Below are positions 17,524 to 25,705 of a DNA stretch of 64,000 bases, one piece after another. This stretch comes from Cyclobacteriaceae bacterium (GTDB lineage: Bacteria > Bacteroidota > Bacteroidia > Cytophagales > Cyclobacteriaceae): positions 1-64,000 of the forward strand of contig PXCO01000184.1 of the NCBI GenBank assembly GCA_003565295.1. Reading direction: 5' to 3'. Below the pieces are notes generated by a model. It ran no database searches and was not told the origin of the DNA. It worked only from the letters and a program-made list of their open reading frames with translations. Each line of letters starts with the position of its first letter. Position 1 is the first letter of the stretch. Made by a program: the position numbers and the translations under genes.

Positions 17524-19953
17524 TTAAAAATCACTGTCGTCATCATCAAAGTCCCTATCTCTACCGTCTCTACCATTTCTGTCCCTAAATCCACCGAATC
17601 TCCAAGTGAAGGCAATGGTACCAATCCTTGTTTCCCTGTTAAACATCCTGTCTTGAACAAAACGCTGATCTTCATTTCTGATCCTGAAAATTCGAGTATT
17701 GAAAATATCACTAAGGTTTACACTTATAGTGGCATTGTCATTAAGGATATTTTTCCTAATCCCTGCATTAATGCCCCATAAAGGCTCAAGTTCTCCTTGA
17801 GGAAATACGATGGGCCCTCTGTAATTCCCCTGAATTTGCAATGTGAACAAATTGGGAATGGCCATGTTTGAAAGCAAATTCACGGTCCAGCTATAGTTGC
17901 TATTGTTAAATCCGCCCTCAATATTGTCTCCAATTACTTCTTGGTAGAAAAAGTTGCCCGTTACTGTGGCCTCCCACCAATTATTGATTTGCACTTGGTT
18001 CACGATTTCAAAACCTGTGCTATTTCTTCTGGCGGCGTTCTCACGGGTTTGTATGGCAATGTTCTCATCGGTGAGCCTTATTACCCTGGTAAGCACATTG
18101 GTAGACGCCCTGTGATAGACGGTGGCATTCATCAAATACCGCTCCCATCCCTTCATATAACCAAATTCGTAGCTATCCGTAAACTCAGGCTGCAAAAATG
18201 GATTACCAATGCTCAGGTTCAACAGATCTCTCACTCTATAAATTGGTGAAAGTGACCATAGGTTTGGCCTGGAAATCCTCCTGCTATAATTGGCGGTAAA
18301 CTCCTCCTCCTCTCCCATATTATAACTCAAATACAATGAGGGAAATAGGTTGAAGTAGTTGTTCACTATAGCTGCATCTCTGTTTCCTGCAAAGCCTATA
18401 GTTTCAGTATATTCTCCCCTAAGTCCACCTTGATAGCCAAAGTTACCCAGGGTATTCCTATAGGCAAAGTAACCGGCATACACATCTTCCTTAAACCTGT
18501 AGGTGTTGCTTAAGGTATCTATCATCTGTGGTTGGAAGTCCGAGCCCTGATCTCCCTGAAAGAAATCCTGCCTCCGGTCCCATTCAGAAAAAGTCCCTTT
18601 TAAACCCGATTCAAATTGTCCGCCATTAAGGAAAGGTTTTATATAATCCAACTGAAATACATATAAGTCGCTGGTTTGGGGCCTATCATTAATTTGTAGG
18701 AGATAATTGGCCGGAACTTCTTCCATGGAAGAATTGAAGAAGCTTTGCTCGTATTCTTCAGTCTGCACCCGCTCATCCCTGGAATAAGAAAGGGAGGTAA
18801 ATATCTTTTGACCCAAGGTATCGATTTCAACATCATAGCTTAAGCCGGTTTCAAAATTGAAACTCTGCCTGAAGTCATCCTGATCCCTTACGTAAAGGCT
18901 GTCCAAGCCTTGTTCCAGGTTTAGACTTCTTTGGTTAAGCCGGTTAAAACTTGTACGGTCCCGAAAATTCCCTTGTGCATAGAATCCTATGGTGCTGCTT
19001 TCGGTGACATTGTAGTCAAGGCCTCCCCGGATCAGGTGGGTGATGTCCACTCTTTCGCCATAAGAATCCTGATCTAAAAATCTGCTGATCCCTGGGATGA
19101 AATTTTCTCTGTAGGCCTCTGATTCTCGCCAAGTTCTTCGATTTTGGTAATTGTACGAAGCATAATAATTGACTTTCCCCGCCCCATAATTCAAGTTTAC
19201 CCCTGCATTATATTTATCACGCGTCCCTGCGGATACATTTGCTTGGCCATTAAATCCAGTACGCTCATTTTTCTTTAGGATGATATTAATGATACCCCCT
19301 ACCCCTGCTGCATCATATCTAGAGGAGGGGTTGGTGATCAATTCTACTGATTTAATGCTGTTGGCGGGAAATTGCTCTAAAATAGATTCGGCATCATCCC
19401 CGGAAAGGTTGGACGGTCTACCATTAATATAGATCAGAATATCGCCACTTCCCCTCATGGTGATCCCACCTTCGTCGTCTACCTGAATGGAAGGAAGGGT
19501 CTCTAAAAGTTCCGAGGCTGTGGCACCTTCAGCCACCACACTGTTTTCCACATCATATCTTCGCTTGTCGATATCAGACTCAAAAATACTGTTCACCCCC
19601 TCCACGGTAACTTCATCAAGATTTGTGGCATCCGAAACTAGCTCCAAAGTACCGAAGTTGACATTTCTTCTTTCCCCTAGGTTGACCTCCTCAAAAAAGT
19701 TGGTATAACCAATGAAGCCAATCCTTAAAATATATTCCCCAGGCTGGGCTACAAAATTAAAGACACCTTCTATATCGGACATTCCACCTGCCACTACTGA
19801 AGAATCAGATTTATCTAAAAGCGCGACATTTGCAAATTCCAAAGGTTCTTTACTATCTGCATCTCTTACTTTCCCTTTGAGGTTGACATCCTGCGCTACA
19901 GCAGAAATTGTAAAGATGGTTAGGCTAATTACAGTCAATAATGTTTTCATCAT
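17524..19953 (-). CDS. TonB-dependent outer-membrane receptor, carboxypeptidase-regulatory N-domain type
   Basis: I chose the ATG at 19953 (MMKTLLTVISLTIFTISAVAQ, a clean signal peptide) over an upstream in-frame start at 20049 that adds 32 residues without a signal. About 809 residues: a regulatory beta-sandwich (about 22-105), a plug with LLETLPSIQVDDEGGIT and MRGSGDILIYINGRPS, then a 22-strand-type barrel ending in an acidic tail with four consecutive Asp (FDDDDSDF). This receptor group (outer membrane beta-barrel family) has no SusD partner and its substrate cannot be told from sequence. A second receptor of the same type lies at 40163-42583. It stands alone, with its own terminator downstream. 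Confidence 0.92.
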   Translation of the reverse strand: MMKTLLTVISLTIFTISAVAQDVNLKGKVRDADSKEPLEFANVALLDKSDSSVVAGGMSDIEGVFNFVAQPGEYILRIGFIGYTNFFEEVNLGERRNVNFGTLELVSDATNLDEVTVEGVNSIFESDIDKRRYDVENSVVAEGATASELLETLPSIQVDDEGGITMRGSGDILIYINGRPSNLSGDDAESILEQFPANSIKSVELITNPSSRYDAAGVGGIINIILKKNERTGFNGQANVSAGTRDKYNAGVNLNYGAGKVNYYASYNYQNRRTWRESEAYRENFIPGISRFLDQDSYGERVDITHLIRGGLDYNVTESSTIGFYAQGNFRDRTSFNRLNQRSLNLEQGLDSLYVRDQDDFRQSFNFETGLSYDVEIDTLGQKIFTSLSYSRDERVQTEEYEQSFFNSSMEEVPANYLLQINDRPQTSDLYVFQLDYIKPFLNGGQFESGLKGTFSEWDRRQDFFQGDQGSDFQPQMIDTLSNTYRFKEDVYAGYFAYRNTLGNFGYQGGLRGEYTETIGFAGNRDAAIVNNYFNLFPSLYLSYNMGEEEEFTANYSRRISRPNLWSLSPIYRVRDLLNLSIGNPFLQPEFTDSYEFGYMKGWERYLMNATVYHRASTNVLTRVIRLTDENIAIQTRENAARRNSTGFEIVNQVQINNWWEATVTGNFFYQEVIGDNIEGGFNNSNYSWTVNLLSNMAIPNLFTLQIQGNYRGPIVFPQGELEPLWGINAGIRKNILNDNATISVNLSDIFNTRIFRIRNEDQRFVQDRMFNRETRIGTIAFTWRFGGFRDRNGRDGRDRDFDDDDSDF

Positions 19954-20260
19954 ATTTATATTTACAGCCAAAAAAAGCAGCAATTGCTTTAACACGTAGG
20001 TTATATGGGCACAGCAAGCCTCTTTACCATAAACAGGTATTAAGAGCATCTCATAAAATGGGTTTTTATCAGGCAGATTTTAAAGCCTTTAACACTAGTA
20101 AAACATCCTTAACCTTATAAATGTTCACAATTAATGTATGTACAATTAAAATGCCGCAAAGGACTTTAGCCCTAGATTTTATGTCAAGACCAGAAATCTG
20201 TGATAAATGGAGAATAGAACTAAAGAAAGGTAAAAAGTAAAATTTCCGAGGGGTGCTTTT
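19954..20260. other. Intergenic region between nucleoside phosphorylase and TonB-dependent receptor genes
   Basis: A 307-base gap, partly covered by the discarded N-terminal extension of the receptor. It probably holds the receptor promoter. A 19-codon frame on the plus strand (20181-20240, MSRPEICDKWRIELKKGKK) has no detectable support and may be chance. No RNA gene was recognised. Confidence 0.35.
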
Positions 20261-21121
20261 TTAAAAATTCATTAAAACAAAAGTTATCATTTCATCCATG
20301 GCTTGTTCTGCATTTTTGGAAAAAAGCCCTTTTTTACGATTTGCAATTAATAGGTTCAGGCTTAATACATCATGACCCAATAATTGGCAAAGGGCATAAT
20401 AGCCCGCCGTTTCCATTTCAAAATTGGTCACTCTTCTTCCCTCAAACTTCATCGATGAAAGCTGTTCGAGCAGTTGAGGCAATTTGGGGGCAAGTCTTAC
20501 CCTACGTCCTTGAGGAGCAAAAAACCCCGGACAGGTGACAGTGATCCCGGAAAACAAATTTTTGCCCATCCTATCTAAAAGGGCAGTGGACCCCTTAGCG
20601 ATATACGGCGTAAATTTCAAGCTTGTCATCTTCACCAGTTCCCTGAGAAAATTTTTTTCCCTTTCAGTCTGCGGTAGATCATAATAATTCATCAGGGTAT
20701 CTAAGCCTATGGCGTATTCAGTCGCCAAAATCCCGTCAATTGGCAAGTCATCCTGCATACTGCCGGATGTACCCACCCTCAATATCTCTAACCGCTTGAG
20801 GTTGTTTCTGGGAATCCTATCTTTAAAGTCAATATTAAAAAGTGCATCCAGCTCTGTTAAAAAAATCTCAACATTATCAGTACCCATACCCGTACTCATT
20901 ACAGACAAAGGTTTTCCTTTGAAAATACCGGTGTGCGTCACGTACTCTCTATGCGTACGTTTCACTTCTATCCTATCAAAGTGGGAAGAAATACGCTCCA
21001 CTCTTCCTGGGTCACCCACGGCTATAATCTTCTCAGCCACCTCCCCGGGCTTAAGCCCTAGATGATAGATACTTCCATCCGGGTTTATGAGCAATTCAGA
21101 TTCAGCTATTGGTTTTAACAT
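20261..21121 (-). CDS. Uridine phosphorylase-like nucleoside phosphorylase
   Basis: A 286-residue member of the PNP/UDP phosphorylase family (NP-I), which splits nucleosides with phosphate into base and ribose-1-phosphate. Seen: AVGDPGRVERI near residue 35 (phosphate-binding Arg), MSTGMGTDNVEI near 75, RVGTSGSMQDD near 115, and the ribose-binding NFEMETAGYYAL near 238. Its start overlaps the end of trhO by 20 bases, so it is the second gene of that unit, possibly linking RNA turnover with salvage. The motif pattern fits uridine more than purine nucleosides, but I would not fix the substrate. Confidence 0.88.
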   Translation of the reverse strand: MLKPIAESELLINPDGSIYHLGLKPGEVAEKIIAVGDPGRVERISSHFDRIEVKRTHREYVTHTGIFKGKPLSVMSTGMGTDNVEIFLTELDALFNIDFKDRIPRNNLKRLEILRVGTSGSMQDDLPIDGILATEYAIGLDTLMNYYDLPQTEREKNFLRELVKMTSLKFTPYIAKGSTALLDRMGKNLFSGITVTCPGFFAPQGRRVRLAPKLPQLLEQLSSMKFEGRRVTNFEMETAGYYALCQLLGHDVLSLNLLIANRKKGLFSKNAEQAMDEMITFVLMNF

Positions 21122-22097
21122 TCAAGGCTGATTTGATCCTATCCTTATTGGGTTTTTGATAAAAACCCTTGTATGGGTTATATCCATTGGCGTTTTTCTG
21201 ATAGTAACCTGTTCCGTTATATGGTCTCTTTTCAGGGTGATCTTTACAATCTACGGAACAGGCACCCTCATATTCCCACCCGCATGACTCACAGATGGGC
21301 ACGTGTATATTACATGTGGGGTTAGCGCAATTCACCATGCGGTCGGATTTGGTGCCACATAAATAGCATTCAGATACTACTGTTGGGTTTACCTTATTCA
21401 CATCCACTGCCAACCTATTGTCAAAAACATAACATTTCCCTTCGAAATCCTCACCACCTACTTCCATTCCGTATTTGATGATGCCTCCGTGAAGTTGATA
21501 GACATCTTCAAAACCCTGCTCCAATAGAAACGCAGAAGCCTTCTCGCACTTAATCCCACCTGTACAGTAGGTAAGCACCTTTTTGCCCTTCAAGTGTTCC
21601 AATTCTTTCAACTTCTCCGGAAAATCCCTGAAGTTTTCTATGTCCAGCCTAAGTGCATTCTTAAAATGTCCCAACTTATGCTCATAATCAGACCTTACGT
21701 CTAAAATGACCACATCCTCCCTGTCCTTCATCTCCTTAAATTCCCGGGGTTCCAGATGCTTTCCAGTCCTAATATTGGGATCCAAATGCCTCAAACCTGA
21801 ATGTACGATTTCTTCTTTTGCCCTGACGTTGATTTTGGCAAAGGCATGGGAATGATGCACATCAATTTTGAACTCCGTTTTGGAAAACCTTGGGTCTGAT
21901 TTGACATAGGCCATGTATTTCTCACAATCCTCCTTGAGCCCTGATACGGTGCCGTTCAAACCTTCACCGGAAACAATGATTCGTCCCCTGATATTGTTTT
22001 GAATGCAAAACAAATGATGTTCTTCCCTATACGCTTCGGGATCCTCTATGTGCGCATAGCAATAGTAAAGTAGAATGTAATAGTTTTCCTTTTCCAT
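21102..22097 (-). CDS. trhO: tRNA uridine(34) hydroxylase TrhO (rhodanese-related, YceA family)
   Basis: A 331-residue protein with an N-terminal acylphosphatase-like domain (GRIIVSGEGLNGTVSG, about 38-53), a rhodanese domain (ILDVRSDYEHKLGHF, about 131-145) with the catalytic Cys178 in TYCTGGIKCEKA, and a Cys-rich C-terminal zinc-like module (CYLCGTKS, CANPTC, CESCGWEYEGAC). Family knowledge: TrhO makes 5-hydroxyuridine at position 34 of tRNA using molecular oxygen. Length and Cys layout match the longer Bacteroidota form. It overlaps the nucleoside phosphorylase start by 20 bases. Confidence 0.92.
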   Translation of the reverse strand: MEKENYYILLYYCYAHIEDPEAYREEHHLFCIQNNIRGRIIVSGEGLNGTVSGLKEDCEKYMAYVKSDPRFSKTEFKIDVHHSHAFAKINVRAKEEIVHSGLRHLDPNIRTGKHLEPREFKEMKDREDVVILDVRSDYEHKLGHFKNALRLDIENFRDFPEKLKELEHLKGKKVLTYCTGGIKCEKASAFLLEQGFEDVYQLHGGIIKYGMEVGGEDFEGKCYVFDNRLAVDVNKVNPTVVSECYLCGTKSDRMVNCANPTCNIHVPICESCGWEYEGACSVDCKDHPEKRPYNGTGYYQKNANGYNPYKGFYQKPNKDRIKSALNVKTNS

Positions 22098-22133
22098 AAC
22101 GATGACCTGTTTCAGGCAGGTTGTTATTCAATT

Positions 22134-22772
22134 TTAAGCTTCTATGGGTTTCGCCGGGTTTCCGAAAACCGTTTGTCCCTCCTCCACATCTCCAATGACC
22201 ATGGATCCTGCACCAATTCTGGCATTTTTGCCGATGTTAACCCCGGCCACTACATGTGCCCCTGAACCGATAAAGACTCCAGCACCAATCGTAACGTTGG
22301 CATTTATGGTTGCACCAGCACCCACTTGGACGTAATTGCCGAGTTTGGCTTGATGTTCTATGGTCACGTTGGTGTGAAAGATGCAGTGATTACCTATCTC
22401 AGCACCAGCTCCAATGGTTACCTTTGCATTGATAAAGTTCCCATGTCCAATGGCTGCATCTGTGGAAATATAGGAGGTTTTATGCAAGGCGTTCACAGGC
22501 TGCACCTTTCTTCTCTCATTCAATAATTTGACCAGGTACTTTCTGTAAGAAGCATCCTCCACGGCCACAAACGCTTCACACTTCTTCCCTATAAGTTTGA
22601 GAAAACCATCATCTTCAGGATTACCTAAGACGCCCACATGGTTGATTTCCTTATGGTGCAAAGTCTCGTCCTCATCCAAAAAGCCATAAACTACAATTTC
22701 GTTACTATTGAAAATTTCCAAGGCTGGATGTGCAATGCCTTTTGCTCCAAATATGATTACCGGTTTTTCCAT
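22134..22772 (-). CDS. NeuD/PglD-type acetyltransferase (left-handed beta-helix)
   Basis: A 212-residue protein. The N-terminal half is a Rossmann-like substrate domain (VIIFGAKGIAHPALEIF, 5-21), and the C-terminal half is a hexapeptide-repeat helix (for example TIGAGAEIGNHCIF, VQVGAGATINAN, VFIGSGAHVVAG, ARIGAGSMVIGDV), ending GNPAKPIEA. Family knowledge: these enzymes transfer an acetyl group from acetyl-CoA to an amino- or nonulosonic sugar for surface glycans. No other glycan genes flank it, so the acceptor is unknown. It lies 36 bases upstream of trhO on the same strand. Confidence 0.85.
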   Translation of the reverse strand: MEKPVIIFGAKGIAHPALEIFNSNEIVVYGFLDEDETLHHKEINHVGVLGNPEDDGFLKLIGKKCEAFVAVEDASYRKYLVKLLNERRKVQPVNALHKTSYISTDAAIGHGNFINAKVTIGAGAEIGNHCIFHTNVTIEHQAKLGNYVQVGAGATINANVTIGAGVFIGSGAHVVAGVNIGKNARIGAGSMVIGDVEEGQTVFGNPAKPIEA

Positions 22773-22822
22773 ATTCCAATTTTAAACCGCAAAAATACAG
22801 GAAAATAGCTTGCCATACAATG

Positions 22823-24121
22823 TCATGCCCACTGAGGCCTCAGCAGATTTTGGCCTATCTTGCAATCCAGGCATCTCTTATTTTTGCAGTAATTATTGTA
22901 AAGGCCGATCATGCCCTGGGAATCAAATGCATGTTCTGCCCCCCACCCCACCTGGTAAAATTTACGGATGATGCTGTTTTCCTCTGCATTGATCTGTTGC
23001 AGAAAATCAAAGCATTTTTCCTGCCATTCTGGAGCGTCCAGGTACCTTCCATAGGCATACCAGAGTGGAACCACAAAGTTAATGGCCAGCAAATCCAGGG
23101 TTTGTTGGGTAAGGATCCTTTTGGATGCCCTCCCTGAGCTTTTCCCAAATTGATGGTGAGTCTGCCAATAAGGGCTTACTTCCTGAGCAAAAATTTCTTC
23201 CAAACGTGCCCTGTTCTTCATTTCATAAAGAACCGAAGACATCAAGTTAGGACTTTCATGTAGCACTGCGGCTAGCTGTGCCAACCGTATAGTAGGATAG
23301 TTACCAGGTCGGACGGACATGAATTTCCACTCAGAGGGGTATAGCCGGTCTTTTAGGGAGTATTTAATCTCTAAATATTGGTATTCCTTGGTCAGGGATT
23401 GATTATACGCATCAAAGAGTTGAAAATTCAATAAGCCGGACTGCCCAAATATCAGGGCCTCTTGGCTCATCCGGTTGCCAGCGTGCTTTTTTAACAGACG
23501 ATAAGGCAGGTTTCGAGCCAATCTAAGCATGGCTTTGCTATTGGTTTTAAACCCAAAAGCGTAAAAAAGCCAATGATAGGTAGTCTCTTCCCAGTTTCCA
23601 TCATTTTCTTTGAGCAGGTTCAACACCATGTTGCTTTTTTCGGTAAACCTCTCCACCAGGGCCTTCTCCAGCATAGAGAATCTTAAGATTTCTGTCACCT
23701 GTGGCATGGCATATCCGCAAATCACAGAGAAATCCGAGCATAAAAGGCGTTCATAATTTCTTACCACATCCAAAAAAACTTTGCCCTTCAAGGCCAAAAC
23801 AGGTAAGTAGGTGCCGTCACTCCTTTTTATTTCGGTGTCATGCTCCCATACCACATGCAAGATCACACTATTGTAAGCAATATCTTCCTCATGGCCGTGA
23901 TTGTTCCAATCCGAAGACTTCAAATGTACCTCCACATGCCCATAATAGTCCAAGTTTCCTATTCGTATATGTGACTCCTTGAAGTCTGGGCCCTCGTGGA
24001 AATTATGAAATCCGATTTTGACAATTTGGAGGGGCTCTCCATCTTCCGTCACTGCCTGCTTTTTGTCAAAATATTGGTACTTCCATACCAGTTGCAGAAA
24101 ATTCTCTTGAAATTGGGTCAT
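22823..24121 (-). CDS. DUF2851 family protein
   Basis: A 432-residue protein of the Bacteroidota-centred family DUF2851; function unknown. Recognised from the conserved start (FLQLVWKYQYFD, then GFHNFHEGPDFKESHIRIG, about 37-55), YYGHVEVHLKSSDWNNHGH (about 59-77), HVVWEHD, and the Cys-rich end KNKRCLDCKIGQNLL. The HxxWEHD and ExHxKxSDW segments look like a nuclease-type or metal-binding site, but that is only impression. No signal peptide, so cytoplasmic. Flanked by NeuD-like and pyrF genes on the same strand. Confidence 0.88.
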   Translation of the reverse strand: MTQFQENFLQLVWKYQYFDKKQAVTEDGEPLQIVKIGFHNFHEGPDFKESHIRIGNLDYYGHVEVHLKSSDWNNHGHEEDIAYNSVILHVVWEHDTEIKRSDGTYLPVLALKGKVFLDVVRNYERLLCSDFSVICGYAMPQVTEILRFSMLEKALVERFTEKSNMVLNLLKENDGNWEETTYHWLFYAFGFKTNSKAMLRLARNLPYRLLKKHAGNRMSQEALIFGQSGLLNFQLFDAYNQSLTKEYQYLEIKYSLKDRLYPSEWKFMSVRPGNYPTIRLAQLAAVLHESPNLMSSVLYEMKNRARLEEIFAQEVSPYWQTHHQFGKSSGRASKRILTQQTLDLLAINFVVPLWYAYGRYLDAPEWQEKCFDFLQQINAEENSIIRKFYQVGWGAEHAFDSQGMIGLYNNYCKNKRCLDCKIGQNLLRPQWA

Positions 24122-24184
24122 AAAAAGTGGGGCTAAAAGTTAACCCCTCAAATTACCCAAATAACTGCAAATTATCAAGAACTT

Positions 24185-25006
24185 TTATCCCTTATAGTAA
24201 TGAGCCAGAAGCATTTGCATGTCCTGGTGCAAAGATTTTGCGGCCCTCCCAGCCGCCTTGGCAAAATCGGGACCGTTGGATGCGTAGATGATCCCTCTGG
24301 ATGAATTCACCAATAGTCCGATATCATTATTAATACCATATTTCACTACCTCTTCCAAACTTCCTCCCTGAGCACCCACCCCAGGCACCAAAAAAAAGTG
24401 TTCAGGAGCCAAGTCCCTCACCTTCGCTATCTCATCTCCTCTGGTGGCTCCCACTACATACATCAGGTTATCCGCATGGCCCCAAGCCAAACTCTTCCTT
24501 ATCACCTGTTCATAAAGTGCCTTATCATCGGCACCTTTGATGAGTTGAAAATCCTTACTCCCTTCATTGGAGGTAAGGGCCAGCAGGATTACCCACTTAT
24601 TGGGAAAACTCAGGAATGGGGATACACTGTCCTGACCCATATAAGGGGCTACCGTAATGGCGTCAGCCTGTAAAGTTTCGAAAAAAGCCTTGGCATAAAG
24701 CCCAGAGGTATTACCAATATCCCCCCGCTTGGCGTCAGCAATCACAAATACCTCTTCCGGTAAATATTCCATGGTTTTCTCTAAGGATTCCCAACCCTTG
24801 GCACCCAAGGCCTCATAAAAAGCCATATTGGGTTTATAGGCCACAGCATGCTCAATGGTGGCGTCTATAATTGCCTTATTGAATGTAAAAATGGGATCTT
24901 TTTCCTTTTGCAATGCGGGGGGCAATTTCTCTAAAACCGGATCCAGTCCCACACATAAAAAGGAATTTTTCCGGAGTATGTGTTGCTTAAGCTCACTTCT
25001 GTTCAT
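24185..25006 (-). CDS. pyrF: Orotidine-5'-phosphate decarboxylase
   Basis: A 273-residue enzyme of the last step of UMP synthesis (OMP to UMP plus CO2). Seen: [14 protein letters not shown] (about 16-29), [11 protein letters not shown], the catalytic segment [14 protein letters not shown] (Asp-x-Lys-x-x-Asp, about 89-102), and VVGATRGDE and VPGVGAQGG in the later phosphate-binding part. The length and pattern fit the longer type-2 PyrF group. pyrD lies 3.2 kb away on the same strand (28231-29271), though other genes intervene, so this is loose pathway clustering. Confidence 0.95.
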   Translation of the reverse strand: MNRSELKQHILRKNSFLCVGLDPVLEKLPPALQKEKDPIFTFNKAIIDATIEHAVAYKPNMAFYEALGAKGWESLEKTMEYLPEEVFVIADAKRGDIGNTSGLYAKAFFETLQADAITVAPYMGQDSVSPFLSFPNKWVILLALTSNEGSKDFQLIKGADDKALYEQVIRKSLAWGHADNLMYVVGATRGDEIAKVRDLAPEHFFLVPGVGAQGGSLEEVVKYGINNDIGLLVNSSRGIIYASNGPDFAKAAGRAAKSLHQDMQMLLAHYYKG

Positions 25007-25028
25007 TCACAAAAATATAAAAACCGCT

Positions 25029-25673
25029 CTACCTAAGGTCTATGATCTCAATGTTTTTATACTCACTGGTATTAAACACAAAATAGTCGTCTTGAAATCT
25101 CTGGTTCTTATTGACTTCCTTGAATTTGTATTGAAACCTTCCACCTGCGTCATCCGCAATTTCCCACGCCACCAAATCCTTGGTATTCTTATCCACGAAA
25201 AGACGGATTTCCTTGAATTGGCTGGATTTTCCCTCCGAGGTCAATAGAATTTCATACACGGTCTTTCCGTCCATGTTTTTCTCTCCTAAGAGTTTACTTT
25301 CATAGCCCCTTTTATAGATATTATAGACATTGGAAGGGGTCAACTCATCACTATCCTCCTCCACACTATTAATGGTCACCTCCTCATATCTGGAGGATTT
25401 GATATAGGTCCAAACCGTATTGCCGTCGTTATAGATTTCTTGGTCATCCAGCACCAACCTGTATTTATCCCCCTTCACCGTGACTTCTCCGACATTGGAT
25501 TGGACTACCCCATCAGTGTCTGTAGAGTAGGTATATTCGAACGTGGCCTTAAACCCGTCCAGTTGTTGGTACCTTTCACTTACATCGGCCAATATTTTTT
25601 CCGCACCCTGCGCTACTATTCCAATATCGATCCCCATCATTAGGAAAACCCCTGCTACTACCGTTTTAAGCAT
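25029..25673 (-). CDS. LolA-like outer-membrane lipoprotein carrier
   Basis: A 214-residue periplasmic protein with a signal peptide (about 1-21, ending IVAQG) and a LolA-type open beta-barrel: an early amphipathic helix (ILADVSERYQQLDGFKATFEY, about 27-47), strand pairs with KGDKYRLVLDDQEIYNDG, and IRLFVDKNTKDLVAWEI. Family knowledge: LolA shuttles lipoproteins from the inner to the outer membrane. It lies 32 bases after ftsK, an arrangement also common in other Bacteroidota as I recall. Some family members act on other lipids, so the name is by similarity. Confidence 0.82.
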   Translation of the reverse strand: MLKTVVAGVFLMMGIDIGIVAQGAEKILADVSERYQQLDGFKATFEYTYSTDTDGVVQSNVGEVTVKGDKYRLVLDDQEIYNDGNTVWTYIKSSRYEEVTINSVEEDSDELTPSNVYNIYKRGYESKLLGEKNMDGKTVYEILLTSEGKSSQFKEIRLFVDKNTKDLVAWEIADDAGGRFQYKFKEVNKNQRFQDDYFVFNTSEYKNIEIIDLR

Positions 25674-25705
25674 CTTTTATTTCAGAATATAATTTTTAAG
25701 GAATT

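Noticed and set aside
20181..20240. 19-codon plus-strand frame MSRPEICDKWRIELKKGKK
   Set aside because: Too short to judge, with no promoter or family match; recorded only within the intergenic entry.
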